Part shown: positions 19,460 through 28,028 of the stretch, piece after piece
How the letters are laid out: every line of letters begins with the position of its first letter
How positions within the stretch are numbered: position 1 is the first letter of the stretch
From: Pseudomonas serboccidentalis
Lineage (GTDB): Bacteria > Pseudomonadota > Gammaproteobacteria > Pseudomonadales > Pseudomonadaceae
Assembly: GCF_028830055.1 (NCBI RefSeq)
Contig: NZ_CP101655.1
Span: 3,417,229-3,481,228 of the forward strand
DNA length: 64,000 nucleotides
Direction: 5' to 3'
Position numbers and translations under genes: made by a program
Notes under the pieces: generated by a model
Database searches by the model: none
What the model was told of the DNA's origin: nothing
The model's input: only the letters and a program-made list of their open reading frames with translations

Positions 19460-20086
19460 TCAGACCAGGCCGTTGCGTTGTGCCAGCTCGATCAGGTCCA
19501 CCAGCGACCGGGCATTGAGCTTCAACAACAGACGGGTCTTGTAAGTGCTGACTGTCTTGTTGCTGAGAAACATGCCATCGGCAATTTCCTTGTTGGTCTT
19601 GCCACGCGCCAGTTGCTGCAACACCATCATTTCCCGTCCTGAAAGGCGGTCGACCATATCGGCCTCGCTGGCATTACCCAGGCTGGTTCGCACGGTATGC
19701 AGGGCCTGGTTCGGAAAATAGCTGTAACCGGACAACACGGCTTTTATTGCACTGAGCAGCTCAGTCAAATCCTGTTGTTTACAAACATATCCCGCCGCCC
19801 CCGACTGCATGCAGCGCATCGAAAAGTGCCCCGGCGCCTGTGAAGTCAGTACCAGAACTTTCAATGGCATGGCTGTCGAGTTAAGGCGCGCAATAACTTC
19901 CAGCCCATCAAGTTTCGGTATCCCGATATCCAGAATGACGATGTCCGGCATCTGGTCGCGTGCAAGTTGTAACGCATCCACACCATTATCTGTTTCGGCA
20001 ATGACTTCGTAGCCATGACGTTCCATCAGCATACGCACAGCAAGACGAATGACGGGGTGATCATCCACGATCAGCACTTTATTCAT
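19460..20086 (-). CDS. LuxR-type (NarL/BvgA-like) response regulator
   Basis: A 208-residue transcription factor. The receiver domain (1-120) has D8-D9, phospho-acceptor D53 in IVILDIGIP, Thr/Ser in VLTSQ and Lys in VCKQQ. The C-terminal HTH (about 143-200) contains LSGREMMVLQQLARGKTNKEIA. No sensor kinase is adjacent, so the partner must lie elsewhere. The ATG at 20086 (MNKVLIVDDHPVIR) is the natural start, and in-frame codons upstream are AT-rich and not conserved-looking. It resembles BvgA/RocA-like regulators. Its targets are unknown, but the divergent AT-rich gene at 20557 is a candidate. Confidence 0.88.
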   Translation of the reverse strand: MNKVLIVDDHPVIRLAVRMLMERHGYEVIAETDNGVDALQLARDQMPDIVILDIGIPKLDGLEVIARLNSTAMPLKVLVLTSQAPGHFSMRCMQSGAAGYVCKQQDLTELLSAIKAVLSGYSYFPNQALHTVRTSLGNASEADMVDRLSGREMMVLQQLARGKTNKEIADGMFLSNKTVSTYKTRLLLKLNARSLVDLIELAQRNGLV

Positions 20087-20556
20087 GGGCAAGTCCAGTT
20101 TCGCTGTTCGAATTTTTAGAGCACGCACAATAGCGTAGTCATCTACTTGATGGCACATCAGAGCGATCTGGCACTTGCAGCGAAAGACATCCCCTACAAG
20201 CATTGAGGATTAATCCTACAAAAAACCTCTAGTCTGATGGCGCAATTGAAAAAAACATTCTCGACCCTCTCCTTTAGCCGAAAAAAATTGTCGCGGAGTG
20301 TTTAAAAAAAACACCCATGCATCCTGAATTAAACTGACTTAAACACTTCAAACACTCAAACCGCCCGAATACGCCTTATAGTCCACCCTCTGATTACCAC
20401 TTGCACCGACGACAAAGAACCCAGAGCAACTTCAGCACTCACAGACAAAAAAACAACAAAAATTATCAGCAGTGATTTTATTTGCTATAAACACCCACAC
20501 AACAAACAACCTCAACCAACCCTATCTCATTTCAAAAAAACCAACGAACAATTAGC
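20087..20556. other. AT-rich divergent intergenic region
   Basis: About 470 bases with much higher A+T than the surroundings, many A-runs and no open reading frame of substance. It separates the LuxR-type regulator from the divergent membrane-protein gene and probably contains both promoters. A short A-rich palindrome, GTGTTTAAAAAAAACAC, lies near 20298. This base composition is typical of horizontally acquired, silenced regulatory DNA, but that is an inference. Confidence 0.5.
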
Positions 20557-21261
20557 ATGCTAAAACTAAAGAACAAAGTTACCAATCCGATGACAGTCAT
20601 CGCTATATTTGCGGTTATATCCGAAACTTCCGCAGCTATTTCCCTGCCCTTTCTTGCCAACAAGGAACGGGAAATCTATGTCTGGTTTCTGATCAGCTTT
20701 CCGTTTTACCTGTTGTTTCTATTCTTTATCACTCTGAACTTCAATTATCGATCCCTGTATGCGCCCTCTGATTTCGACAAGGACAAAAACTTCCTAAGGG
20801 CCGGAAAAGACGACAAACGCCATCCCGGCAATCCATCGTCACCCACCGATAAAGCATCGCAAGGCGACTCAATGTGCCAGTCCATAAACCTGCAAGCCGA
20901 CGGCCATAGTGATGACATGCGGCGTCCTCACAATGTGCCCGACCCTCCAGAATCCGGCACCCTGGCCCATGCCGTCCTTCAACACTTTGTCCACCTGCCC
21001 GCTTCAAAGGGCGAGTTGCTTTTTATCGACGGACGCCAGATAAAGCTCAAGAGCGAGCTTTCCGAGATACTGACGGGCGCCGGCCCCCTGCATAAGAGCG
21101 CAACGCGGGTCATTGTGTTGCTGTCCTGCCACACGTCGAACGAGTTGCTCAAACGTCATGTGGCCCGGCAGCTCAAACCAGCCGGAAAAGGCACGATCAC
21201 AACGATCTGTATTGTTTACAACGTGTGTTCGCAAGAACTGACGATACTGCGAAGACGCTGA
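20557..21261 (+). CDS. hypothetical membrane protein with C-terminal soluble domain
   Basis: An open frame of 234 residues not recognised as any family. Two hydrophobic segments (about 13-35 and 42-63) are followed by a polar, low-complexity linker (about 70-140) and a C-terminal domain from about 142 (HFVHLPASKGELLFIDGRQIKL...) that could fold as a small alpha/beta unit. The first 70 codons are AT-rich, unlike neighbours. The ATG has no clear Shine-Dalgarno site, so the start is uncertain (a second ATG lies 33 bases in). It is divergent from a LuxR-type regulator and ends before the argG terminator. Confidence 0.55.
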   Translation: MLKLKNKVTNPMTVIAIFAVISETSAAISLPFLANKEREIYVWFLISFPFYLLFLFFITLNFNYRSLYAPSDFDKDKNFLRAGKDDKRHPGNPSSPTDKASQGDSMCQSINLQADGHSDDMRRPHNVPDPPESGTLAHAVLQHFVHLPASKGELLFIDGRQIKLKSELSEILTGAGPLHKSATRVIVLLSCHTSNELLKRHVARQLKPAGKGTITTICIVYNVCSQELTILRRR

Positions 21262-21321
21262 CGCCAACCTGTATCCGTGAGAAGAACGATTGAAAAGCGT
21301 TAAGCGGGATCAGCAAAACAA

Positions 21322-21368
21322 CTCAAAAAAAATGGCGGCCTGTTCGAAAACAGTGCCGCCATTTCTTT
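21322..21368 (-). terminator. terminator of argG (probably bidirectional)
   Basis: AATGGCGGC pairs with GCCGCCATT around CTGTTCGAAAACAGT, which itself can form an inner stem. A run of eight T follows on the minus strand and TTTCTTT on the plus strand. Confidence 0.8.
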
Positions 21369-21383
21369 ATGCGCCTGATGGAC

Positions 21384-22601
21384 TCAGAACAACTTGCGGC
21401 CCTTGTTGGCAGCAATGCGCATGCGCAGCGCGTTGAGCTTGATGAAGCCCGCCGCGTCGGCCTGGTTGTAAGCACCGCCGTCTTCTTCGAAGGTCGCGAT
21501 GTTGGCATCGAACAGCGAATCGTCGGACTTGCGGCCGGTCACGATCACGTTGCCCTTGTACAGCTTCAGGCGAACCACACCGTTCACGTTGACCTGCGAA
21601 GCGTCGATCATCTGTTGCAGCATCAGACGCTCCGGGCTCCACCAGTAGCCGGTGTAGATCAGACTGGCGTACTTCGGCATCAGCTCGTCTTTGAGGTGAG
21701 CGACTTCGCGATCCAGGGTGATCGATTCGATAGCGCGGTGAGCGCGCAGCATGATGGTGCCGCCCGGGGTTTCGTAGCAACCACGGGACTTCATGCCCAC
21801 GTAACGGTTTTCGACGATGTCGAGACGGCCGATACCGTGAGCACCACCGATCTTGTTCAGCGTTGCCAGTACGGTGGCCGGGGTCATTTCGACGCCGTCC
21901 AGTGCAACGATGTCGCCGTTGCGGTAGGTCAGTTCCAGGTACTGCGGGGTGTCGGGAGCCTTCTCCGGGGAGACGGTCCAGCGCCACATGTCTTCTTCGT
22001 GCTCGGTCCAGGTGTCTTCCAGCACGCCGCCTTCATAGGAGATGTGCAGCAGGTTGGCATCCATCGAGTACGGAGATTTTTTCTTGCCATGACGCTCGAT
22101 CGGGATCGCGTGCTTCTCGGCATAGTCCATCAGCTTCTCGCGGGACAGCAGGTCCCACTCGCGCCATGGCGCAATCACTTTCACGCCTGGCTTGAGTGCG
22201 TAGGCGCCCAGCTCGAAACGCACCTGGTCGTTGCCCTTGCCGGTGGCACCATGGGAAATGGCGTCGGCGCCGGTTTCGTTGGCGATTTCGATCAGGCGTT
22301 TGGCGATCAGCGGACGTGCGATGGAAGTACCCAGCAGGTACTCACCTTCGTAAACGGTGTTGGCGCGGAACATCGGGAACACGAAATCGCGCACGAACTC
22401 TTCGCGCAGGTCATCGATGTAGATTTCTTTGACGCCCATGGCCTGAGCCTTGGCGCGAGCCGGCTCGACCTCTTCGCCCTGACCCAGGTCAGCGGTGAAG
22501 GTCACCACTTCACAGTTATAAGTATCCTGCAGCCACTTGAGGATCACCGAAGTGTCCAGGCCGCCGGAATACGCCAGAACGACCTTGTTTACGTCCGCCA
22601 T
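21384..22601 (-). CDS. argG: argininosuccinate synthase
   Basis: The 405-residue enzyme that joins citrulline and aspartate with ATP in arginine biosynthesis. The PP-loop is [14 protein letters not shown] (8-21). [15 protein letters not shown] (about 114-128) and the YKGNV region near the C-terminus are family signatures. Full length, with a GGAG ribosome site 7 bases before the ATG. The argG-motY-pyrC-rnt order matches P. aeruginosa PA3525-PA3528. Confidence 0.98.
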   Translation of the reverse strand: MADVNKVVLAYSGGLDTSVILKWLQDTYNCEVVTFTADLGQGEEVEPARAKAQAMGVKEIYIDDLREEFVRDFVFPMFRANTVYEGEYLLGTSIARPLIAKRLIEIANETGADAISHGATGKGNDQVRFELGAYALKPGVKVIAPWREWDLLSREKLMDYAEKHAIPIERHGKKKSPYSMDANLLHISYEGGVLEDTWTEHEEDMWRWTVSPEKAPDTPQYLELTYRNGDIVALDGVEMTPATVLATLNKIGGAHGIGRLDIVENRYVGMKSRGCYETPGGTIMLRAHRAIESITLDREVAHLKDELMPKYASLIYTGYWWSPERLMLQQMIDASQVNVNGVVRLKLYKGNVIVTGRKSDDSLFDANIATFEEDGGAYNQADAAGFIKLNALRMRIAANKGRKLF

Positions 22602-22730
22602 GCCATCACTCCACGGGGTTCTACGGAAAGCCGAGGAGTCTACCGCTCAAATGCGATAATTTACAGAGGCGCGACAGCTTAAGACGACAAAGCGACAGAA
22701 TCTGTCGAGAGCGCGACGATGACCGGCGAG

Positions 22731-23639
22731 TCAGGAAGTTGCCGCAGCGTTGGCAGGTGTACTGGCTTGCGGCGCTGGTGCAGTGGTCGGCGCCACCCGT
22801 GCCAGCTTCACGCTGACCCGGCGATTCTTCGCCCGGTTGGCCGCGCTGGTGTTCGGTACCAGCGGGTATTGCTCGCCATGGAAACGCACAGTGATCTGCG
22901 ATTCGGCAATGCCATTGGCCTTGAAGAAGTCGACCACTGCCAGCGCGCGACGGCGCGACAGCTCCCGATTGGTCAGACGGTTGCCGCTGTTGTCGGAGTG
23001 GCCATCGAGTTCGATGTGATTGACCGTCGGATCGGCCTTCATGTACTCGAGCATCACTTGCAGTTTGGCCTTGGCGTCGGCATCCAGGTCGGTACCTTCG
23101 CCAGGGAAGCCGATCTGCGACTGTTTCACCTGATCGAAATTCTGCGGCAGCAATTTTGCCACACACGTCTGGTACTCGTTGAAAGCCTTGCTGAACTTGA
23201 CCGGCAGCAGGCGCACTTCAGACACCCGGCCATCGCCGGAAGCACGGCGCACCACCGGACTGCGACCGTCGAGCAAACCGCTGATCAATCCACCGGCCTG
23301 CGATTGCGAACTGTTGAACAGCACGTTGCCGGTGCCGATCCTGACGCTGCCCAGGTTGATGTCGTTGCGCCCCGGCTGCCACGGCGCTGCCGCCGCAAGC
23401 AAGGTCGCCGAACCACCGCCGAGCATGGCGTTGTAGGCATTCAGGCGGAAAATCGCCTGCTCGCCGGCCTTGCGCACGAACTGGCCCGAGCCGAAATCGG
23501 TGATCGGCTGGGTCAGGCGGCACTCGAACTTGTCGCCCTCGACCGTCCACTCAATGTTCTCCAGACGTGTCTGGTAGGTGAGCGCCATCGCGGGGAGGCT
23601 GGCAAACACACTGAGCAAGGCTAAATATCGCTGGCGCAC
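22731..23639 (-). CDS. motY: flagellar stator-associated protein MotY
   Basis: A 302-residue exported protein with a signal peptide ending near PAMA. An N-terminal MotY domain (about 20-155: TYQTRLENIEWTVEGDKFECRL) and a C-terminal OmpA-like peptidoglycan-binding domain (about 170-285: IELDGHSDNSGNRLTNRELSRRRA) follow. MotY helps anchor or assemble the MotAB/MotCD stators of the polar flagellum. The preferred start is a GTG at 23639 (MRQRYLALLS) with GGAG six bases upstream. An in-frame ATG at 23651 has no ribosome site. It is isolated from other flagellar genes, as in P. aeruginosa. Confidence 0.9.
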   Translation of the reverse strand: MRQRYLALLSVFASLPAMALTYQTRLENIEWTVEGDKFECRLTQPITDFGSGQFVRKAGEQAIFRLNAYNAMLGGGSATLLAAAAPWQPGRNDINLGSVRIGTGNVLFNSSQSQAGGLISGLLDGRSPVVRRASGDGRVSEVRLLPVKFSKAFNEYQTCVAKLLPQNFDQVKQSQIGFPGEGTDLDADAKAKLQVMLEYMKADPTVNHIELDGHSDNSGNRLTNRELSRRRALAVVDFFKANGIAESQITVRFHGEQYPLVPNTSAANRAKNRRVSVKLARVAPTTAPAPQASTPANAAATS

Positions 23640-23799
23640 GGGAGGCTCCATTGGCTTCTGTAACACAAAGACCGATTCACACTATGTTTACGGCATACCT
23701 ACGGGATATCGGAAGGTTCCTGCAAAACTTGATAGCGAGTGCCTGCAAGAGTCTTTTCCGGTAGCATTCCCCTCAGTTTGACCCGCCTGGAATCCCCTC

Positions 23800-24846
23800 A
23801 TGTCCGACCGCCTGACCCTGCTGCGTCCCGACGACTGGCACATTCATCTTCGCGATGGTGCCGTGTTGACCAATACCGTTGCCGATGTTGCGCGCACCTT
23901 TGGCCGCGCCATCATCATGCCCAACCTGGTACCACCGGTGCGCAACGCCGCTGAAGCCGACGGCTATCGCCAGCGGATTCTCGCTGCCCGCCCGGCCGGC
24001 AGTCGCTTCGAACCGCTGATGGTGCTGTACCTCACCGACCGCACCCAGCCCGAAGAAATTCGTGAGGCCAAGGCCAGCGGTTTCGTGCACGCCGCCAAAC
24101 TGTACCCGGCCGGCGCCACCACCAACTCCGATTCCGGGGTGACCAGCATCGACAAGATCTTCCCGGCGCTGGAAGCCATGGCCGAAGTCGGCATGCCGCT
24201 GCTGATCCACGGCGAAGTCACCCGTGGCGATGTCGATGTCTTCGACCGCGAAAAGATTTTCATCGATGAGCACATGCGCCGTGTGGTCGAGCGTTTCCCG
24301 ACGCTCAAAGTGGTGTTCGAACACATCACCACCGGCGACGCCGTGCAGTTCGTCAACGAGGCTTCGGCCAACGTCGGCGCAACCATCACCGCGCATCACC
24401 TGCTGTACAACCGCAACCACATGCTGGTGGGCGGGATCCGGCCGCACTTCTACTGCCTGCCGATCCTCAAGCGTAATACCCATCAGGAAGCCCTGCTCGA
24501 CGCCGCCACCAGCGGCAGTGCGAAGTTCTTCCTCGGCACCGACTCGGCGCCGCACGCCCAGCACGCCAAGGAAGCCGCCTGCGGCTGCGCCGGCTGCTAC
24601 ACCGCGTACGCCGCCATCGAGCTGTATGCCGAAGCCTTCGAACAGCGCAATGCGCTGGACAAGCTCGAAGCGTTCGCCAGCCTCAACGGGCCGCGCTTCT
24701 ACGGTCTGCCGGCCAACACCGATCGCATCACCCTGGTTCGCGAAGAATGGACCGCCCCGACCAGCCTGCCCTTCGGCGAGCTGAACGTTATCCCGCTGCG
24801 CGCCGGTGAAAAACTGCGCTGGCGCCTGCTGGAGGAACACGCGTGA
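23800..24846 (+). CDS. pyrC: dihydroorotase (class II, PyrC type)
   Basis: A 348-residue zinc hydrolase closing the dihydroorotate ring in pyrimidine synthesis. Metal and catalytic motifs are [10 protein letters not shown] (His pair), [13 protein letters not shown] with the carboxylated Lys, LLIHGEV, FEHITT, and LGTDSAPH with the catalytic Asp. Length and motifs fit the homodimeric class II enzymes. The stop overlaps the GTG start of rnt. Confidence 0.97.
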   Translation: MSDRLTLLRPDDWHIHLRDGAVLTNTVADVARTFGRAIIMPNLVPPVRNAAEADGYRQRILAARPAGSRFEPLMVLYLTDRTQPEEIREAKASGFVHAAKLYPAGATTNSDSGVTSIDKIFPALEAMAEVGMPLLIHGEVTRGDVDVFDREKIFIDEHMRRVVERFPTLKVVFEHITTGDAVQFVNEASANVGATITAHHLLYNRNHMLVGGIRPHFYCLPILKRNTHQEALLDAATSGSAKFFLGTDSAPHAQHAKEAACGCAGCYTAYAAIELYAEAFEQRNALDKLEAFASLNGPRFYGLPANTDRITLVREEWTAPTSLPFGELNVIPLRAGEKLRWRLLEEHA

Positions 24847-25520
24847 GTGAAGACCATTTCGACGACGAACTGGACGGTCAAGGTGGTGGCGGCGGTTCCC
24901 GTCATCCAATGGCAGCGCGTTTTCGCGGCTATTTGCCGGTTGTCGTCGACGTAGAGACCGGTGGCTTCAATTCGGCCACCGACGCTCTGCTGGAGATTGC
25001 CGCGACCACCATCGCCATGGATGAAAAGGGTTTCGTTTACCCGGACCACACCTACTTCTTCCGCGTTGAGCCGTTCGAAGGCGCCAACATCGAAGCGGCA
25101 GCCCTGGAATTCACCGGGATCAAGCTCGATCACCCGCTGCGCATGGCCGTCAGCGAAGAAACCGCGCTGACCGACATCTTCCGCGGCATCCGCAAGGCGC
25201 TGAAGGCCAACGGCTGCAAACGGGCGATTCTGGTCGGCCACAACAGCAGCTTCGACCTCGGCTTCCTGAATGCCGCCGTGGCGCGACTGGACATGAAGCG
25301 CAACCCGTTTCATCCGTTCTCCAGCTTCGACACCGCGACGCTGGCTGGCCTGGCGTACGGTCAAACCGTGCTGGCCAAGGCCTGTCAGGCAGCCGACATC
25401 GACTTCGATGGCCGTGAAGCGCACTCGGCGCGTTACGACACCGAGAAGACTGCCGAGCTGTTCTGTGGGATCGTCAACCGCTGGAAACAGATGGGCGGCT
25501 GGGAAGACTTCGACGACTGA
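24843..25520 (+). CDS. rnt: ribonuclease T
   Basis: A 225-residue DEDDh 3'-5' exoribonuclease that trims the 3' ends of tRNA and other stable RNAs. ExoI is VVDVETGGF with D36 and E38, ExoII is [13 protein letters not shown], and ExoIII is [10 protein letters not shown] with the catalytic His and Asp. A GTG start overlaps the pyrC stop by four bases, so translation is coupled. Confidence 0.96.
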   Translation: MSEDHFDDELDGQGGGGGSRHPMAARFRGYLPVVVDVETGGFNSATDALLEIAATTIAMDEKGFVYPDHTYFFRVEPFEGANIEAAALEFTGIKLDHPLRMAVSEETALTDIFRGIRKALKANGCKRAILVGHNSSFDLGFLNAAVARLDMKRNPFHPFSSFDTATLAGLAYGQTVLAKACQAADIDFDGREAHSARYDTEKTAELFCGIVNRWKQMGGWEDFDD

Positions 25521-25546
25521 TCCTCGTCGGGTATTTTCCGCGCATG

Positions 25547-25577
25547 AAAAAACCGGCCACGTGGGCCGGTTTTTTTG
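25547..25577. terminator. bidirectional terminator between rnt and the peroxiredoxin gene
   Basis: AAAAAACCGGCC-ACGTG-GGCCGGTTTTTTT is a perfect stem with A and T runs on both flanks, between convergent genes. Confidence 0.9.
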
Positions 25578-25594
25578 TGCCTCGACGATGCGCC

Positions 25595-26197
25595 TTACAG
25601 GGCAGCAGCGTTCTCGGTCAGGTAAGCCGCAACGCCTTCTGGCGAAGCGTTCATGCCTTTGTCGCCTTTCTTCCAGTTGGCAGGGCAGACTTCGCCGTGC
25701 TCTTCGTGGAATTGCAGAGCGTCGACCAGACGGATCAGCTCTTCCATGTTACGGCCCAGCGGCAGGTCGTTGATGATCTGCGAGCGGACAACGCCCTTGT
25801 CGTCGATCAGGAACGCGCCACGGAAAGCCACGCCGCCTTCGGACTCAACGTCGTAGGCCTTGGCGATTTCGTGCTTCATGTCGGCAGCCATGGTGTATTT
25901 CACCTGGCCGATACCGCCGTTGTTGACCGGGGTGTTGCGCCAGGCGTTGTGGGTGAAGTGCGAGTCGATCGACACAGCGACCACTTCCACGTTGCGCGCC
26001 TTGAAGTCGGCCATGCGGTTGTCCAGAGCGATCAGCTCGGACGGGCAGACGAAGGTGAAGTCCAGTGGGTAGAAGAACACCAGGCCGTATTTGCCTTTGA
26101 TGGCCGAGGACAGGGTGAAGCTGTCAACGATCTCGCCATTGCCGAGGACGGCCGGGACGGTGAAGTCAGGGGCTTGTTTGCCTACGAGTACGCTCAT
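25595..26197 (-). CDS. 2-Cys peroxiredoxin (AhpC/Prx1 type)
   Basis: A 200-residue thiol peroxidase. Peroxidatic Cys51 lies in FTFVCPSEL with the PxxxTxxC-type pocket (PLDFTFVC). The resolving Cys near 172 is in HGEVCPANW. NGGIG takes the place of the GGLG motif. The C-terminal YF motif linked to overoxidation sensitivity is not visible (the tail ends LTENAAAL), so the enzyme may be of the robust type. AGGAG precedes the ATG. It is next to bfd-bfr, combining peroxide and iron protection. Confidence 0.94.
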   Translation of the reverse strand: MSVLVGKQAPDFTVPAVLGNGEIVDSFTLSSAIKGKYGLVFFYPLDFTFVCPSELIALDNRMADFKARNVEVVAVSIDSHFTHNAWRNTPVNNGGIGQVKYTMAADMKHEIAKAYDVESEGGVAFRGAFLIDDKGVVRSQIINDLPLGRNMEELIRLVDALQFHEEHGEVCPANWKKGDKGMNASPEGVAAYLTENAAAL

Positions 26198-26510
26198 GGA
26201 TATCTCCTGGTGAATAACTTGAAGTTCAGGGTCCGGGCCAGCCTGCCACCCTGAGGCGACAGCCCTGTGACACGAACCCTCTTCGCAAGGGCCGACCATC
26301 ATACACTGCGTTTTTCGCCTGTCCTTAACGGTTTTTTGCCCGGGGCGGATAACGAGGCCGCATTTTCGGGGCCAGGCAAATCGCCATTAATCACCGTTCG
26401 TCAGTCGCCAGCGTTTCTATCGAAAACCATTCAGAAAGCACTTTGACAATCATTCTCGTTAACATTAAGATCCATCGCAATTGAGTCACAACCAGCGACG
26501 GTTCTCACTT
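26198..26510. other. divergent promoter region of the peroxiredoxin gene and bfd
   Basis: About 310 bases between divergent genes. The bfd side has a promoter and a Fur-like operator, annotated separately. The peroxiredoxin side has no box I can assign with confidence. Confidence 0.5.
26443..26471 (+). promoter_or_regulatory. bfd promoter with overlapping Fur-like box
   Basis: TTGACA (26443-26448) and TAAGAT (26466-26471) are spaced by 17 bases. Lying across the spacer, GACAATCATTCTCGTTAAC (26445-26463) matches much of the Fur consensus GATAATGATAATCATTATC. This predicts iron-repressed bfd, in agreement with the role of Bfd in releasing stored iron. Confidence 0.6.
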
Positions 26511-26729
26511 ATGTATGTTTGTCTCTGCACTGGCGTCACCGACGGACAGATCCGCGAAGCGATCTATGAAGGTTGCTGCAGCTATAAAGAAGTTCGCCAG
26601 GCCACCGGCGTCGCCAGCCAATGCGGCAAATGTGCGTGTCTTGCCAAGGAAGTGGTTCGCGAAACCCTGACCAAGCTGCAAACCGCTCAGGCTGCGATCC
26701 CCTACCCTGTAGAATTTACAGCGGCGTAA
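26511..26729 (+). CDS. bfd: bacterioferritin-associated ferredoxin
   Basis: A 72-residue [2Fe-2S] protein that reduces the core of bacterioferritin so that iron can leave. Cluster ligands C4, C6, C38 and C41 have the family spacing (MYVCLCTGV and SQCGKC). The start at 26511 is used because the protein begins at MYVCLC in this family. It is followed by a terminator and then the bacterioferritin gene. Confidence 0.95.
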   Translation: MYVCLCTGVTDGQIREAIYEGCCSYKEVRQATGVASQCGKCACLAKEVVRETLTKLQTAQAAIPYPVEFTAA

Positions 26730-26744
26730 TCACCCCCCTATTTC

Positions 26745-26773
26745 AAAAAACCGGACATATGTCCGGTTTTTTT
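26745..26773. terminator. terminator of bfd
   Basis: A perfect palindrome ACCGGACATATGTCCGGT is flanked by A-runs and T-runs, 15 bases after the bfd stop. Confidence 0.9.
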
Positions 26774-26931
26774 ATGCCTGCAAATCAAGCGGTTAGGCGC
26801 TAGACGCGGAACACAAACATTCTTATTCAGATTTAATTTCATTTATTATTCAATAACTTAGGTTTGACACTTATAAATACCAAGCTCAAACTCCGCCCTA
26901 TATACAGCTAATACAGGGCAGGACTCCCATC

Positions 26932-27405
26932 ATGAAAGGCGACATTACAGTCATCCAGCATCTCAACAAAATCCTTGCCAATGAACTGGTCGCGATCAAT
27001 CAGTACTTCCTGCATGCACGCATGTATGAAGATTGGGGCCTGAACAAGCTGGGCAAGCACGAGTACCACGAATCCATCGACGAGATGAAGCACGCGGACA
27101 AGCTGATCAAGCGCATCCTGTTCCTCGAAGGCCTGCCGAACGTGCAGGACCTGGGCAAGCTGCACATCGGCGAGCACACTCAGGAAATGCTGGAGTGCGA
27201 CCTGCGTATTGAAAAAACCGGCCACGCCGACCTGAAAGCCGCCATCGCGCATTGCGAATCCGTTGGCGACTTCGGCAGCCGTGAACTGCTCGAAGACATT
27301 CTTGAATCCGAAGAAGAACATATCGACTGGCTGGAAACCCAACTGGGCCTGATCGATAAAGTCGGTCTTGAGAACTACCTGCAATCGCAGATGGGCGAAG
27401 AGTAG
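26932..27405 (+). CDS. bfrB: bacterioferritin (BfrB type)
   Basis: The 157-residue subunit of the 24-mer iron-storage cage. Ferroxidase ligands E18, E51, H54, E94, E127 and H130 are present ([32 protein letters not shown]), and heme ligand Met52 is in DEMKHA. Upstream, 26774-26931 is AT-rich with a TTGACA at 26864, but no good -10 box at standard distance. A REP unit begins inside the stop codon region. Confidence 0.97.
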   Translation: MKGDITVIQHLNKILANELVAINQYFLHARMYEDWGLNKLGKHEYHESIDEMKHADKLIKRILFLEGLPNVQDLGKLHIGEHTQEMLECDLRIEKTGHADLKAAIAHCESVGDFGSRELLEDILESEEEHIDWLETQLGLIDKVGLENYLQSQMGEE

Positions 27406-27562
27406 GAGCTGCCGCAGGCTGCGATCTTTTCAGATTGCACCCGCAACTCGCAGTAACTTTTCGAACGCACTAAAAAGCCCCGCCCTCTTTCGAGGTGCGG
27501 GGCTTTTTATTGGCTGCAGATCAAGAGATCGCAGCCTCGTTTCACTCGACAGCTCCTACAGG
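27402..27562. repeat. REP pair wrapped around a terminator
   Basis: A GTAGGAGCTGCCGCAGGCTG unit begins at the bfr stop codon (27402-27430). An inverted, partly decayed copy (ATCAAGAGATCGCAGCC...AGCTCCTACAGG) ends at 27562. The bfr/grxD terminator lies between them. Confidence 0.75.
27472..27509. terminator. bidirectional terminator between bfr and grxD
   Basis: AAAAAGCCCCGC and GCGGGGCTTTTT pair around CCTCTTTCGAGGT, between two convergent genes. Confidence 0.88.
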
Positions 27563-27589
27563 AGCAACCAGCGCCGAGTGAAGCCTGGA

Positions 27590-27931
27590 TCAGGCTTCGG
27601 ACTTGTTCGCAGCAGCCGCTTCGACAGCCGCCTTGATGGTGCTTTGCAGCGAACCGTCAGCAGCCATCTCGGTCATGATGTCGCTACCGCCGACCAGCTC
27701 ACCACCGACCCACAGTTGCGGGAAAGTCGGCCAGTTGGCGTACTTCGGCAGGTTGGCGCGGATTTCCGGGTTCTGCAGGATGTCCACGTACGCAAACTTT
27801 TCGCCACACGCCATCACAGCCTGCGCAGCTTTCGCGGAGAAGCCGCACTGCGGGGCATTCGGCGAGCCTTTCATGTAAAGCAGAATGGTGTTGTTGGCAA
27901 TCTGCTCTTTAATCGTTTCGATGATATCCAT
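27590..27931 (-). CDS. grxD: monothiol glutaredoxin, Grx4/GrxD type
   Basis: A 113-residue CGFS glutaredoxin that binds a glutathione-ligated [2Fe-2S] cluster and hands clusters to targets. CGFS starts at Cys29 in PQCGFSAK, WPTFPQLWVGGELVGGSDI is the GSH-binding region. The start at 27931 (MDIIETIKEQI) is the family start. An upstream ATG at 27961 would add ten unconserved residues. Confidence 0.95.
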   Translation of the reverse strand: MDIIETIKEQIANNTILLYMKGSPNAPQCGFSAKAAQAVMACGEKFAYVDILQNPEIRANLPKYANWPTFPQLWVGGELVGGSDIMTEMAADGSLQSTIKAAVEAAAANKSEA

Positions 27932-28028
27932 GGAGCACCTCGGCTGAACTTTCCGACTCATGGGTCGGCACGGTGGCGCATTGTAACGGAATCCCGAGCG
28001 CGCTGCTCGGTCTCCCCGACAGACATGC

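Noticed and set aside
21262..21383. Search for a small RNA between the membrane-protein gene and argG
   Set aside because: Only the argG terminator hairpin is present and no promoter-like sequence is seen.
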